Positions 26,747-36,985 of a stretch of DNA of 54,478 bases are shown piece by piece (the first letter of the stretch is position 1; the number at the start of each line of letters is the position of its first letter). The notes under the pieces are model-generated. The model was not told the DNA's origin and searched no databases. It saw only the letters and a program-made list of their open reading frames with translations. A program made the translations under genes and the position numbers. Source of the DNA: Alphaproteobacteria bacterium (GTDB lineage Bacteria; Pseudomonadota; Alphaproteobacteria; SHWA01); NCBI GenBank assembly GCA_009693995.1, contig SHWA01000006.1:1-54478 (forward strand), read 5' to 3'.

Positions 26747-27498
26747 CGCTGACCCGCATCCTGCTGCCACTCGCCGGCCTGCTGCTGCTCTGGCAGGGGA
26801 TCGTAGCCCTCACGGCCGTGCCGCCCTACATCCTGCCGCCGCCCGCGCGGGTTGCCTCGGCCCTGGTCCAGCAGCATGCGCTGATCCTCGGCCACGCCCT
26901 CACCACCGCGGTGGAAATCCTGCTCGGGCTGCTGATCGGCACCTTGCTCGGCGCGCTTGCGGCGACCAGCCTGGCCTATTTTCCGCCGGCGCGGCGCTGG
27001 TTGCTGCCCCTCCTGGTGGTGTCCCAGGCGATTCCGGTTTTCGCCCTGGCGCCGATCCTGGTTCTCTGGCTCGGCTACGGCCTGGCCTCCAAGGTGGCGA
27101 TGGCGGTGCTGATCATCTTCTTTCCAGTGGTCGCGACCTTCTACGACGGCCTGCGCCGGACCGAGCCCGGCTGGATCGACCTCGCGGCGACGATGCAGGC
27201 ATCCCGCTGGGCGGTCCTGCGTCATGTGCGCGTACCTGGGGCCCTCCCCGCCTTCGCCTCGGGCCTGCGCGTGGCGACGGCGGTGGCGCCCATCGGCGCC
27301 GTGGTCGGCGAGTGGGTCGGATCCAGCGCCGGCCTCGGCTATCTCATGCTGCACGCCAACGGGCGCATGCAGACCGACTTGATGTTCGCCGCCCTCGCCA
27401 CCCTCGCCGTCCTCGCGCTCCTGCTCTACGTCGCGGTCGACCGTGCCTTGCGCCGGGCGCTCCCCTGGCAGCCGGACACCGCGACGCCCCTGCCCTGA
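26743..27498 (+). CDS. thiX: thiamine-precursor ABC transporter, permease
   Basis: This 251-residue inner-membrane protein has six hydrophobic segments. The EAA-type loop is in DLAATMQASRWAVLRHVRVPGALPAFASG (residue stretch about 146-174), which docks with the ATPase. It ends in LRRALPWQ. The GTG at 26743 overlaps the thiZ stop in a GTGA arrangement, so translation is coupled. A long open frame continues upstream through thiZ in another phase and is not coding. Confidence 0.88.
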   Translation: MTLTRILLPLAGLLLLWQGIVALTAVPPYILPPPARVASALVQQHALILGHALTTAVEILLGLLIGTLLGALAATSLAYFPPARRWLLPLLVVSQAIPVFALAPILVLWLGYGLASKVAMAVLIIFFPVVATFYDGLRRTEPGWIDLAATMQASRWAVLRHVRVPGALPAFASGLRVATAVAPIGAVVGEWVGSSAGLGYLMLHANGRMQTDLMFAALATLAVLALLLYVAVDRALRRALPWQPDTATPLP

Positions 27499-27522
27499 AG
27501 TGCCCGCGAGAAGGAACCCGCC

Positions 27523-28476
27523 ATGCCCCGCCGCTCCCGCATCCTCGCCGCCCTGTTATTCCTGGCGACACTGTGCGCCGGACCCACTGCCCGCGCGGCC
27601 GACAAGCTGACCCTGATCCTCGACTGGTTCGTCAATCCGGACCATGCGCCGCTTTACGTCGCCCTCGAGGCGGGCTTCTTCCGCGAGGCCGGGCTCGCGG
27701 TCGAGCTGATCGCCCCGGCCGACCCCAACGATCCGCCCAAGCTGGTGGCCGCCGGCAAGGCGGACGCCGCGATCTCCTACCAGCCGCAGCTGCACCTGCA
27801 GGTCGCCGCCGGCCTGCCGCTGGTGCGCGCCGCGACCCTGGTGGCGACCCCCCTCAACAGCCTGGTGGTGCTGGCCGACGGCCCCATCAAGCGGATCGCC
27901 GACCTCAAGGGCCGCAAGGTCGGGTTCTCGGTCGGCGGCTTCGAGGACGCGATTCTCGGCGCCATGCTGGCCAAGGCCGGTCTCAAGGCCAGCGACGTGA
28001 CCCTGGTCAACGTCAACTTCTCGCTCTCGCCCGCCCTGCTCGCCGGCCAGGTCGATGCGGTGATCGGCGCCTTCCGCAACTTCGAACTCAATCAGATGGA
28101 CCTCGCCGGCCGCAGGGGCCGCGCCTTCTTCGTCGAGGAGGAGGGCGTGCCTGCTTACGACGAGTTGATCCTGGTGGTGCACCGCGACCGGGGCACGGAC
28201 GGGCGCCTGCGACGGCTGGTGGATGCCATAGAGCGGGGCGTGCAATACCTCATCAACCACCCCGCCGAGAGCTGGTTGCTGTTCGTCAAGGGGCGCAAGG
28301 AGTTGGACGACGAGCTGAACCGCCGCGCCTGGCGCGACACGCTGCCGCGGTTCGCGGCGAGCCCGGCCGCCCTCGACCGCGCGCGCTACGAGCGGTTCGC
28401 CCGCTTCCTGCTGCAACAAGGGCTAATCAAGGCCGTGCCGCCGCTCGCTTCGTACGCGATCGAACTGCCTTATTAG
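27523..28476 (+). CDS. thiY: thiamine-precursor ABC transporter, substrate-binding protein
   Basis: This 317-residue periplasmic protein has a signal peptide (ILAALLFLATLCAGPTARAA) and an NMT1/THI5-like domain. The start of the domain reads LTLILDWFVNPDHAPLYVAL, the classic pyrimidine-binding signature, followed by YQPQLHLQVAAGLPLV and a second lobe with DAVIGAFRNFELNQMD. ThiY proteins bind formylaminopyrimidine or HMP. It lies 24 bases after thiX under the same riboswitch. Confidence 0.9.
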   Translation: MPRRSRILAALLFLATLCAGPTARAADKLTLILDWFVNPDHAPLYVALEAGFFREAGLAVELIAPADPNDPPKLVAAGKADAAISYQPQLHLQVAAGLPLVRAATLVATPLNSLVVLADGPIKRIADLKGRKVGFSVGGFEDAILGAMLAKAGLKASDVTLVNVNFSLSPALLAGQVDAVIGAFRNFELNQMDLAGRRGRAFFVEEEGVPAYDELILVVHRDRGTDGRLRRLVDAIERGVQYLINHPAESWLLFVKGRKELDDELNRRAWRDTLPRFAASPAALDRARYERFARFLLQQGLIKAVPPLASYAIELPY

Positions 28477-28590
28477 GGAATGGCGATAAAGCCAGGCCCC
28501 GGCGATAAAACCACTTTGGCTGCGGGTTCATTTTGATAAGATCGCGCCCGAACGAGCGGGGGATAACTCGCAATCGAGGGGGAACAAAAA

Positions 28591-29937
28591 ATGAAAAGCG
28601 TGATGGTGCGTTTCTTGACGCACGAACGGGGGTTGTTCGCGGGCGCCGTGATCGTCGCGGCCGTGGCGGCGATGATCGGCACGCCCTTCGACTTCGTGTT
28701 GTTCGGCCTGACGCTCGCAGGTGTGGGGATATTTCACCACCATACCCTGCAGGTCGCCCTGATCGGGCTCGCCGCGATCGTCCTCTACCAGCTCGGCTTC
28801 ACCGGATTCAAGACGGGGCCGGGCCTTGGCGGCCTAGTCCAGCACCTGGGCCACGAATGGGTCATCCTCGCCAACCTGTTCGGCCTACTGATGGGTTTCG
28901 CGCTTCTGTCGCGCCACTTCGAGGAAAGCAAGATCCCCGACGCGTTGCCCGCTTATCTGCCCGAAGGCTGGAAGGGCGGCTTTGTGTTGCTCGCCGGCGT
29001 GTTCGTGCTTTCGAGCTTTCTCGACAATATCGCCGCCGCCCTGATCGGCGGCGCCATGGCGCGCCACGTGTTCCGCGGCAAAGTGCACATGGGCTATCTC
29101 GCGGCCATCGTCGCGGCCTCGAACGCGGGCGGCTCGGGCAGCGTGGTCGGCGACACGACCACGACCATGATGTGGATCAGCGGCGTCAGCCCGCTGTCCG
29201 TGTTCGAAGCCTATATCGCCGCGGGCGCGGCGCTGATCATCAGCGGTATTCCGGCCGCGCTGCAGCAGCACAAGCATGCGCCAATCATAAAAGTCGCGAT
29301 CGAGACCGTTCGCATCGAATGGGCGCGGGTGCTCATCGTTTTTTTCATCTTGGTGGTGGCGCTGGTCGCCAACGTCTGGGCCAACCTGCGCGCGCCGGAT
29401 CTTCTCGACTTGCTGCCCGTCATCGGGCTGGCGGTGTGGGCCGCGATTCTGGTGACGGCGCCGCTCCGGTCCCCGGATTGGAAGATCATGCCGGAAACGT
29501 TCAAGGGCACGATCTTCCTGCTGTCCCTCGTCACCGCCGCCTCGCTGATGCCGGTCGAGAAGCTGCCGCTGGCCGCTTGGCAGACGGCGCTCGGCCTCGG
29601 TTTCGTCTCGGCGGTGTTCGACAACATTCCGCTGACCGCGCTCGCCTTGAAGCAGGGCGGTTACGATTGGGGTTTTCTTGCCTACGCGGTTGGCTATGGC
29701 GGTTCGATGATCTGGTTCGGTTCGTCCGCGGGTGTGGCACTCTCGAACATGTATCCGGAGGCAAAGTCCGTTGGCCTCTGGCTCAAGCACGGCTGGCACG
29801 TGGCGGTGGCATACGTGATCGGCTTTTTCCTGTTGCTCGCGGTTCTCGGCTGGCACGCGGACGCCCCTCACACGAAGGGAGCCGAAGTTACGCCCGCGCC
29901 GGTGGTCGCGGTTGCGAACGCGGGCCTTACCCGCTAG
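28591..29937 (+). CDS. citrate-transporter-like/ion-transporter superfamily membrane protein
   Basis: This 448-residue protein has about eleven or twelve hydrophobic segments. The helical-hairpin segments SSFLDNIAAALIGGAM and VFDNIPLTALALKQGG both carry the DN-x-(A/P) pattern found near the substrate sites of the ArsB/NhaD and CitMHS families, and the loop AASNAGGSGSVVGDTTTTMM follows the first. Family roles include citrate uptake and Na+/H+ exchange; which applies here is unclear. The ATG has a GAGGGGG ribosome-binding site. It sits between the thiamine importer and the cox-like cluster without an obvious link to either. Confidence 0.8.
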   Translation: MKSVMVRFLTHERGLFAGAVIVAAVAAMIGTPFDFVLFGLTLAGVGIFHHHTLQVALIGLAAIVLYQLGFTGFKTGPGLGGLVQHLGHEWVILANLFGLLMGFALLSRHFEESKIPDALPAYLPEGWKGGFVLLAGVFVLSSFLDNIAAALIGGAMARHVFRGKVHMGYLAAIVAASNAGGSGSVVGDTTTTMMWISGVSPLSVFEAYIAAGAALIISGIPAALQQHKHAPIIKVAIETVRIEWARVLIVFFILVVALVANVWANLRAPDLLDLLPVIGLAVWAAILVTAPLRSPDWKIMPETFKGTIFLLSLVTAASLMPVEKLPLAAWQTALGLGFVSAVFDNIPLTALALKQGGYDWGFLAYAVGYGGSMIWFGSSAGVALSNMYPEAKSVGLWLKHGWHVAVAYVIGFFLLLAVLGWHADAPHTKGAEVTPAPVVAVANAGLTR

Positions 29938-29981
29938 GCCCCCGAACCCACGCCATCGCGGTTTAAGGACAGACACGTTCA

Positions 29982-30578
29982 ATGGAAATCACCGGCGAAT
30001 ACACCCTGCCCGCTCCCCGGCAGGCGGTCTGGGAGGCGCTTCAGGACCCGGCCGTCCTCCGGGCCAGCATGCCGGGCTGCGAGACCCTGGAGAAACTCTC
30101 CGACACCGAGTTCACCGCCAAGGTCACCACCAAGGTCGGGCCGGTGAAGGCGAAGTTCACCGGCAAGGTGACCCTTTCCGACCTCGACCCGCCGAACGGC
30201 TACACCATTTCCGGCGAGGGCCAGGGAGGTGTCGCCGGTTTCGCCAAGGGCAGCGCCAAGGTGCAGCTCAGCGACGCCGGGCCGGGGCAAACCACGCTCC
30301 GCTACACCGTCGATGCCATGGTCGGCGGCAAGATCGCCCAGATCGGCTCGCGCCTGATCGAGGGCACGGCGAGGAAGCTGGCGGACGAGTTCTTCGGCAG
30401 CTTCACGGCGCAAGTCGCGGCGCGGGCCGCGGCGACGGCGCCCGTCGCGCCGGCCGCAGCGGCGCAACCAGCCGCGCCCTCGCCGGCACCGTCGGCTCCC
30501 CGCGAAGGCATTCCGGCCTTCGTCTGGATCGCCGGGGTGGTGATCGCCGTCGCGCTCCTGCTCTACTTCGTCCTGTAG
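29982..30578 (+). CDS. coxG: CoxG-like SRPBCC protein with C-terminal membrane anchor
   Basis: This 198-residue protein has an SRPBCC ligand-binding fold typical of CO-dehydrogenase subunit G (MEITGEYTLPAPRQAVWEAL, then DPAVLRASMPGCETLEK and GPVKAKFTGKVTLSDL). An Ala/Pro linker and a single membrane helix follow in the last 23 residues. CoxG in Oligotropha is proposed to recruit the dehydrogenase to the inner membrane, where electrons enter the quinone pool. It opens the molybdenum-hydroxylase cluster. Confidence 0.88.
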   Translation: MEITGEYTLPAPRQAVWEALQDPAVLRASMPGCETLEKLSDTEFTAKVTTKVGPVKAKFTGKVTLSDLDPPNGYTISGEGQGGVAGFAKGSAKVQLSDAGPGQTTLRYTVDAMVGGKIAQIGSRLIEGTARKLADEFFGSFTAQVAARAAATAPVAPAAAAQPAAPSPAPSAPREGIPAFVWIAGVVIAVALLLYFVL

Positions 30579-30725
30579 CGCAGGACGCTGGCGCGACGCC
30601 GGAACATCACTTGACCCTGTTCGCGGGCAGTCGGACACTACTGCCCCACCCGCGGACGGCGGCGTCTCCAGTCTGAACTCGCCCGTCGCTGAACCACGCG
30701 GAATCAAGACCAAGGGAGGACGTCC

Positions 30726-31196
<471 letters not shown>

Positions 31197-31199
31197 CCC

Positions 31200-33584
31200 A
31201 TGGTGGAGAACGGCATCGGCGCCCGCGTGCGCCGCAAGGAGGACTTCCGGTTCCTGACCGGTCAGGGCACCTACACCGACGACATGAACCGGCCTGGCCA
31301 GGCGCACGTGTTCCTGCTGCGCTCGCCGCACGCCCATGCGCGGCTAAAGAAGATCGACGCGCGTCAGGCCCTCGCCGCGCCGGGTGTGATCGCCGTGATC
31401 ACCGGCGCCGACTTGGAGGCGGCCGGTGTCGGCCCACTGCCCTGCGGCTGGCAGATCTTCAACAAGGATGGCACGCCGGCGCATGAGCCGCCGCATCCGG
31501 TCCTTGCCGTCGGCAGAGTGCGCCATGTCGGCGACCCCGTGGCGGCGGTGATCGCCGAGACCCGGGCCTTGGCCCGCGACGGCGCCGAGAAGCTCGTGGT
31601 CGACTATGATCCGCTGCCGTCGGTGACCGCGACCGCCCAGGCGGCGAAGGCGGGTGCGCCCGCGGTGCACGACGGTGCGCCCAACAATGTCTGCTTCGAC
31701 TGGCATTTCGGCGACGCGGCCGCGGTCGATCAGGCCTTCGCCAAGGCCGCCCATGTCACCACGATCGACCTCTACAACAACCGCCTGGTGGCGAACGCGA
31801 TCGAGCCGCGGGCGGCGATCGGCGAATACGACCCGGCCGCCGACCGCCACACCCTTTATACCGCCAGTCAAAACCCGCACGTGATCCGCTTGCTGATGGG
31901 CGCCTATGTGCTGAAGCTCCCCGAGGCCAAGCTCAGGGTCGTCTCGCCCGACGTCGGCGGCGGATTCGGCTCCAAGATCTATCATTACGCCGAGGAGGCC
32001 CTGGTCACCTGGGCGGCGAAAAAGGTCGGCCGCCCGGTTAAGTGGACCGCCGACCGCAGTGAAAGCTTCATCAGCGACGCCCAGGGCCGCGACCACGTGA
32101 CGCATGCGGAACTCGCCCTCGACAAGAGCGGCAAGTTCCTCGCCCTGCGGGTACAGACGACGGCCAATCTCGGTGGCTATCTCTCGACCTTCTCCACCGC
32201 GATTCCAACCTACCTCTATGCGACGCTCCTCGCCGGCCTCTACACCACCCCGGCGATCTACTGCGGCGTGAAGGCGGTCTTCACCAACACGGTGCCGGTG
32301 GATGCCTACCGCGGCGCCGGCCGACCCGAGGCCTGCTTCGTGGTCGAGCGGCTGGTGGAGAAGGCGGCCCAGGAGATGGGCCTCGACAAGACCGAGATCC
32401 GCCGCAAGAACTTCGTGCCGAAATCGGCGATGCCCTACCAGACGCCAGTCGCCCTGCAATACGACAGCGGTGACTTCATCACGCACATGGAGGCGGCGCT
32501 CAAGCTCGCCGACCATGGCGGCGCCGAGAAGCGCCGCGCAGACGCGAAAAAGCGCGGCAAGCTGCTGGGCGTCGGGCTCTCCACCTATATCGAGGCCTGC
32601 GGCATCGCGCCGTCCAACGTCGCAGGCGCCCTCGGCGCCCGCGCCGGTCTCTACGAATCGGCGGAGGTCCGCTTCCACCCCACGGGCACGGTGACGCTCT
32701 TCACCGGCAGCCACTCACATGGCCAGAGCCACGAGACCACCTTCGCCCAGCTCATCGCCGAGGGGCTCGGCGTGCCGATCGAGAACGTCGAGGTGGTGCA
32801 CGGCGACACCGACCGCATCGCCTTCGGCATGGGCACCTATGGGTCGCGGTCGCTGCCAGTCGGCGGCAGCGCCATCGTCAAGGCCATGGACAAGATCGTC
32901 GCCAAGGGCAAGAAGATCGCCGCCCACATGCTGGAAGCAGCCGAGGCCGACATCGAGTTCAAGAACGGCACTTTCAGGGTCGCCGGCACCGACAAGGGCC
33001 TGAGCATCGGCCAGATTGCCTTCTCGGCCTACGTGCCGCACAACTTCCCCCTCGAGACGGTCGAGCCGGGCCTGGACGAGACCGCCTTCTATGACCCGAA
33101 GAACTTCACCTTCCCGAACGGCACCCACATCTGCGAGGTGGAGGTGGACGAGGACACCGGCGCCGTGCAGCTCACCCGCTTCGTCGCGGTCGACGACTTC
33201 GGGCGCATCATCAACCCGATGGTGGTCGAGGGGCAGGTGCACGGCGGCATCGTCCAAGGCGTCGGCCAGGCCCTGGTCGAGGACTGCATCTACGATCCGA
33301 CGTCCGGACAGCTCGTCACCGGTTCCTACATGGACTACTGCATGCCGAAGGCGGACCTGGTGCCCTCCTTCCAGGTGGCCACCAACGAGGGCGCGCCCTG
33401 CACCCACAACCCGCTCGGCGTGAAGGGCTGCGGCGAGGCCGGCACCATCGGCGCCGGTGCCGCCGTGATCAACGCGGTCGTCGATGCCCTCAAGGGCTTC
33501 GGCGTCACCCACATGGACATGCCGGCGACGCCAGAAAAGATCTGGCGCGCGATGCACGGCAAAGCCGCGAAAGCGGCGGAATAG
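31200..33584 (+). CDS. coxL: molybdenum hydroxylase large subunit, form II CoxL-like
   Basis: This 794-residue subunit binds the molybdopterin cytosine dinucleotide cofactor. It begins [19 protein letters not shown], has the cofactor-binding [20 protein letters not shown], and carries the catalytic glutamate E746 in [13 protein letters not shown]. The active-site loop at 369-375 reads AYRGAGR. True aerobic CO dehydrogenases (form I) have AYxCSFR with the Cu-ligating cysteine, so this is a form II-type enzyme with no cysteine there. The substrate is unknown; other members oxidise aldehydes, nicotine or N-heterocycles. Confidence 0.92.
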   Translation: MVENGIGARVRRKEDFRFLTGQGTYTDDMNRPGQAHVFLLRSPHAHARLKKIDARQALAAPGVIAVITGADLEAAGVGPLPCGWQIFNKDGTPAHEPPHPVLAVGRVRHVGDPVAAVIAETRALARDGAEKLVVDYDPLPSVTATAQAAKAGAPAVHDGAPNNVCFDWHFGDAAAVDQAFAKAAHVTTIDLYNNRLVANAIEPRAAIGEYDPAADRHTLYTASQNPHVIRLLMGAYVLKLPEAKLRVVSPDVGGGFGSKIYHYAEEALVTWAAKKVGRPVKWTADRSESFISDAQGRDHVTHAELALDKSGKFLALRVQTTANLGGYLSTFSTAIPTYLYATLLAGLYTTPAIYCGVKAVFTNTVPVDAYRGAGRPEACFVVERLVEKAAQEMGLDKTEIRRKNFVPKSAMPYQTPVALQYDSGDFITHMEAALKLADHGGAEKRRADAKKRGKLLGVGLSTYIEACGIAPSNVAGALGARAGLYESAEVRFHPTGTVTLFTGSHSHGQSHETTFAQLIAEGLGVPIENVEVVHGDTDRIAFGMGTYGSRSLPVGGSAIVKAMDKIVAKGKKIAAHMLEAAEADIEFKNGTFRVAGTDKGLSIGQIAFSAYVPHNFPLETVEPGLDETAFYDPKNFTFPNGTHICEVEVDEDTGAVQLTRFVAVDDFGRIINPMVVEGQVHGGIVQGVGQALVEDCIYDPTSGQLVTGSYMDYCMPKADLVPSFQVATNEGAPCTHNPLGVKGCGEAGTIGAGAAVINAVVDALKGFGVTHMDMPATPEKIWRAMHGKAAKAAE

Positions 33585-33601
33585 GGCGAGGGAGGACACC
33601 C

Positions 33602-34387
33602 ATGTACAACTTCAACTATCACCGTGCGGGCTCGGTGGACGAGGCCGTCGCCCTGATGGCCAAGGCATCCGACGGGCGCTTCCTCGCCGGCGGGCACAGC
33701 CTGCTGCCGACCATGAAGCAGCGCCTGGCCCAGCCGACCGACCTGATCGACATCGGCCGCATCGCCGCCCTCAACGGGGTCAAGACCGAGAGCAACGCGG
33801 TGGTGGTCGGTGCCGCGACGCCCCACGCCGAGGTCAACGCCTCGGCCAAGGCGATTCCCGCCCTGATGGCCCTCGCCGCCAAGATCGGCGATCCCCACGT
33901 CCGCCACCGCGGCACCATCGGCGGCTCGATCGCCAATAGCGACCCGGCCGCCGACTATCCCGCGGCACTCGTCGGCCTGGGTGCGACGGTCAAGACCAAC
34001 AAGCGCACCATCGCCGCCGACGACTTCTTCAAGGGCCTGTTCGAGACCGCGCTTAGCGACGGCGAGATGGTGGTCTCGGTCAGCTTCCCGAAGCCCGAGG
34101 CGGCCGCCTACATGAAGTTCCCGCAGCCGGCGTCGCGCTTCGCCCTGGTCGGGGTGTTCGTGGCCAGGACCAGCGGCGGCGTGCGGGTGGCGGTCACCGG
34201 CGCCGGCCCGAGCGTGTTCCGGGTCAAGGCCATGGAGGACGCGCTCAAGGCCAAGTTCACGCCCGATGCCATCAAGGGGATCACCGTTCCGGCAAAGGGG
34301 CTGAACAGCGACATCCACGGCAGCGCCGAGTATCGGGCGCATCTGGTCAACGTGATGGCCCGGCGGGCGGTGGCTGCCGCGGCCTGA
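33602..34387 (+). CDS. coxM: molybdenum hydroxylase medium (FAD) subunit, CoxM-like
   Basis: This 261-residue subunit has the family's FAD loops: FLAGGHSLLPTMKQRLAQP near residues 25-43 and HRGTIGGSIANSDPAADYP near 101-119, plus a C-terminal CO_deh_flav_C domain. It carries electrons from the Fe-S clusters to a downstream acceptor. It follows coxL by 17 bases with a GAGGGAGGA ribosome-binding site. The hairpin after it (34420-34449) may reduce expression of the maturation genes relative to the enzyme. Confidence 0.92.
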   Translation: MYNFNYHRAGSVDEAVALMAKASDGRFLAGGHSLLPTMKQRLAQPTDLIDIGRIAALNGVKTESNAVVVGAATPHAEVNASAKAIPALMALAAKIGDPHVRHRGTIGGSIANSDPAADYPAALVGLGATVKTNKRTIAADDFFKGLFETALSDGEMVVSVSFPKPEAAAYMKFPQPASRFALVGVFVARTSGGVRVAVTGAGPSVFRVKAMEDALKAKFTPDAIKGITVPAKGLNSDIHGSAEYRAHLVNVMARRAVAAAA

Positions 34388-34419
34388 CAACCGGCTAGAG
34401 ACGCCGATCCTGCCAGGGA

Positions 34420-34449
34420 GAAGGGGAGGTTCACCGCCCCCTTCCTTTT
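34420..34449 (+). terminator. terminator-like hairpin between coxM and coxD
   Basis: GAAGGGG (34420-34426) pairs perfectly with CCCCTTC (34438-34444) around an 11-base loop and is followed by CTTTT. The stem is short and the T-run has only four Ts after a C, so termination would be partial. It lies between the structural subunit genes and the maturation genes. Confidence 0.5.
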
Positions 34450-34489
34450 CATGTTAAGAGACGGCCGACCGCGACCAGGACCCTACCGG

Positions 34490-35416
34490 ATGAGCGCTCT
34501 GCCCTCCTCGATCGACGAGACTGAGCGCCGCCTGGCGAGCCAGAGCTATATCGCCGACCGCAGCCTGGCCACGACCGTGTTTCTCGCGCTCCGTCTCAGC
34601 CGTCCGCTGTTCCTCGAGGGCGAGGCCGGGGTCGGCAAGACCGAGGTCGCCAAGGTGCTGTCCGCATCACTTGGGCGCCGGCTGGTGCGGCTGCAATGCT
34701 ACGAAGGCCTCGACGTCGCCGCCGCGGTCTATGAATGGAACTACGCCCGGCAGATGATTGAAATCCGCCTCGCCGAAGCCGCCGGCGAGAAGGATCGCAC
34801 GCGCATCAGCGACAGCATCTTCGCGCCGGAGTTCCTGATCGAGCGGCCGCTGCTCCAGGCGCTGCGACCGGGCCCCGAGGGGTCGCCCGTGCTGCTGATC
34901 GACGAACTCGACCGGACTGATGAACCTTTCGAGGCTTATCTGCTCGAAGTGCTGGCCGATTTCCAGATCACCATCCCCGAGATCGGCACCATCCGCGCGC
35001 CCGAGCCGCCGATCGTCATCATCACGTCGAACCGCACGCGCGAGATCCACGACGCTCTCAAGCGCCGCTGCCTGTACCACTGGATCGATTATCCGACCGC
35101 GGCGCGCGAGCTGGAGATCCTGCGCGCCAAGGTGCCCGGAGCCGACGAGCGCCTGCGCCAGCAGGTGGTCGGGTTCATCCAGGAACTCAGGCGCGCAGAC
35201 CTGTTCAAGCTGCCGGGGATCGCCGAAACCATCGATTGGACCAGCGCGCTGATGGCGCTCGACACCACCGCCCTCGACCCGGCCGCCATCGACAGCACCC
35301 TCGGCGTGCTGCTCAAGTACCAGGACGACATCGCCAAGATCCAGGGATCGGAGGCGGCGCGGATGCTCGGCCGGGTCAAGGCCGACATGGCGACGGCGGC
35401 CGCGATCGCGTCGTGA
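34490..35416 (+). CDS. coxD: MoxR-family AAA+ ATPase, CoxD-like
   Basis: This 308-residue protein has Walker A with K50 in FLEGEAGVGKTEVAKVL, Walker B in VLLIDELDRTDEPF and sensor regions IVIITSNRTREIHDALKRR. In Oligotropha, CoxD is an AAA+ chaperone that helps assemble the sulfur/copper part of the active site. It acts with the VWA protein CoxE. The ATG at 34490 was chosen over an upstream frame, which begins inside the hairpin region. Its stop overlaps the GTG of coxE. Confidence 0.92.
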   Translation: MSALPSSIDETERRLASQSYIADRSLATTVFLALRLSRPLFLEGEAGVGKTEVAKVLSASLGRRLVRLQCYEGLDVAAAVYEWNYARQMIEIRLAEAAGEKDRTRISDSIFAPEFLIERPLLQALRPGPEGSPVLLIDELDRTDEPFEAYLLEVLADFQITIPEIGTIRAPEPPIVIITSNRTREIHDALKRRCLYHWIDYPTAARELEILRAKVPGADERLRQQVVGFIQELRRADLFKLPGIAETIDWTSALMALDTTALDPAAIDSTLGVLLKYQDDIAKIQGSEAARMLGRVKADMATAAAIAS

Positions 35417-36654
35417 GTGACGCGCAGCCTGCGGAGTCCGGTGGGCGGCTGTTCGAGAACATCATGCACTTCGCCCGCGTCCTGCGCGGCGCCGGGCTGC
35501 CGATCGGACCCGGCAAGGTGATCGACGCCGTGCAGGCGGTCGAGGTGGCCGGCATCCGCTCGCGCGCCGACCTCTATTGGGCTCTGCACGCGGTGTTCGT
35601 AAACCGGCGTGACCAGCGCGAGCTGTTCGATCAGGCGTTCCACGTGTTCTGGCGCAATCCCGACCTGCTGCGCCAGATGCTCGCGGTCCTGATGCCGCAA
35701 GGACTCGGCGGCGAGGCGGAGCGGGGCGAGGCGGCGAACCGGCGGGTGATGGACGCGCTGTTCGGCAACCGGCAGCGCCAGCGGGGAGACGCGGACTCCC
35801 CTGACCGTCCGTCGGACGAGCTGCAGTTCGACATGGCGATGACCTATTCCGACCGCGAGGTGCTGCAGAAGACCGACTTCGAAGCAATGACGGCCGAAGA
35901 GGTCGCGCTCGCCAAGAAGGTGATCGCCGGCATGAAGCTGCCGATCATGCAGGTGCGGACGCGGCGATTTGCCCCCCTTGCCGGCGGCCCCCGCATCGAC
36001 ATGCGGCGCACGCTGCGCGCCGCGCTGCGCTCAGGGACAGGCTCGATCCTGCTCGCGCGCCGCGCGCCCAAGCGGCGCCACCCGCCCCTCGTCGTGCTCT
36101 GCGACATTTCCGGCTCCATGAGCAAGTACAGCCGGATGTTCCTGCACTTCATGCACGCGATCACCAACGACCGCGACCGCGTGCACACGTTCCTGTTCGG
36201 CACTCGGCTCAGCAACATCACGCGCCATTTGCGGCTGCGCGACGTAGACCAGTCCCTCGCCCGGGTCACGGAAGCGGTCGAGGACTGGTCGGGGGGCACC
36301 CAGATCGGCGCCTGCCTGCGCGATTTCAACCGCCGCTGGGCGCGGCGCGTGCTCGGCCAGGGGGCGATCGTCCTCTTCATCTCCGACGGCCTGGACCGGG
36401 CCGCCGGCGAGGGCCTGGAAGCCGAGATCGAGCGGCTACACAAGTCGTGCCGGCGCCTGATTTGGCTCAATCCCCTGTTGCGTTACGAGCAGTTCCAACC
36501 CAAATCCCTGGGAGTGAAGGCGATCCTTCCCCATGTGGACGACTTCCGGCCGCTCTACAATCTGGAGAGCCTGGCCGATCTCGCTCAGGCCTTCGGGCGC
36601 GAGGGGCCGCGTCGGGAGGAAGGCATGAAACGCTATCTGGAGGCGGCACCATGA
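35413..36654 (+). CDS. coxE: VWA-domain protein, CoxE-like
   Basis: This 413-residue protein has the CoxE N-terminal region (LFENIMHFARVLRGAGLPIG) and a C-terminal von Willebrand A domain with the MIDAS metal motif in VLCDISGSMSKYSRM. CoxE works with the AAA+ protein CoxD in cofactor maturation of the dehydrogenase. The GTG at 35413 overlaps the coxD stop; a longer in-frame opening is antisense-like noise through coxD. Its stop overlaps the next ATG (ATGA). Confidence 0.92.
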   Translation: MSDAQPAESGGRLFENIMHFARVLRGAGLPIGPGKVIDAVQAVEVAGIRSRADLYWALHAVFVNRRDQRELFDQAFHVFWRNPDLLRQMLAVLMPQGLGGEAERGEAANRRVMDALFGNRQRQRGDADSPDRPSDELQFDMAMTYSDREVLQKTDFEAMTAEEVALAKKVIAGMKLPIMQVRTRRFAPLAGGPRIDMRRTLRAALRSGTGSILLARRAPKRRHPPLVVLCDISGSMSKYSRMFLHFMHAITNDRDRVHTFLFGTRLSNITRHLRLRDVDQSLARVTEAVEDWSGGTQIGACLRDFNRRWARRVLGQGAIVLFISDGLDRAAGEGLEAEIERLHKSCRRLIWLNPLLRYEQFQPKSLGVKAILPHVDDFRPLYNLESLADLAQAFGREGPRREEGMKRYLEAAP

Positions 36655-36974
36655 TGCAGTCCGACGACGCGGTCCTAGCAGAGGCCGCCGGCTGGCGCGG
36701 CGCCGGGCGCGGGGTCGCCCTCGCCACGGTGGTCGCCACCTGGGGATCGAGCCCGCGCCCCGTTGGGAGCCAGCTCGCCATCAAGGACGACGGCGCCTTC
36801 ATCGGCTCGGTCTCCGGCGGCTGCATCGAGGGCGCGGTGGTGCGCGAGGCGATCGAGGTGATCGGCGACGGCCGGCCGCGCCTGCTCGAGTTCGGCGTCA
36901 CCAACGAGCAGGCGTGGGACGTGGGCCTCGCCTGCGGCGGCACGGTGCGCGTGTTCGTCGAACGTCTCGATTGA
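36651..36974 (+). CDS. XdhC/CoxI family, N-terminal domain protein
   Basis: This 107-residue protein is only the first domain of XdhC: LATVVATWGSSPRPVGSQLA followed by IGSVSGGCIEGAVV, which contains the conserved glycine-rich loop with its cysteine. XdhC binds the molybdenum cofactor, protects its sulfurated form and inserts it into xanthine dehydrogenase. Here the protein is split in two, with the Rossmann domain encoded by the next gene. It overlaps coxE at ATGA. Confidence 0.88.
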   Translation: MMQSDDAVLAEAAGWRGAGRGVALATVVATWGSSPRPVGSQLAIKDDGAFIGSVSGGCIEGAVVREAIEVIGDGRPRLLEFGVTNEQAWDVGLACGGTVRVFVERLD

Positions 36975-36985
36975 GGATTGAGTTC

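Noticed and set aside
31200..33584. True aerobic CO dehydrogenase (form I)
   Set aside because: The active-site loop is AYRGAGR and has no copper-binding cysteine.
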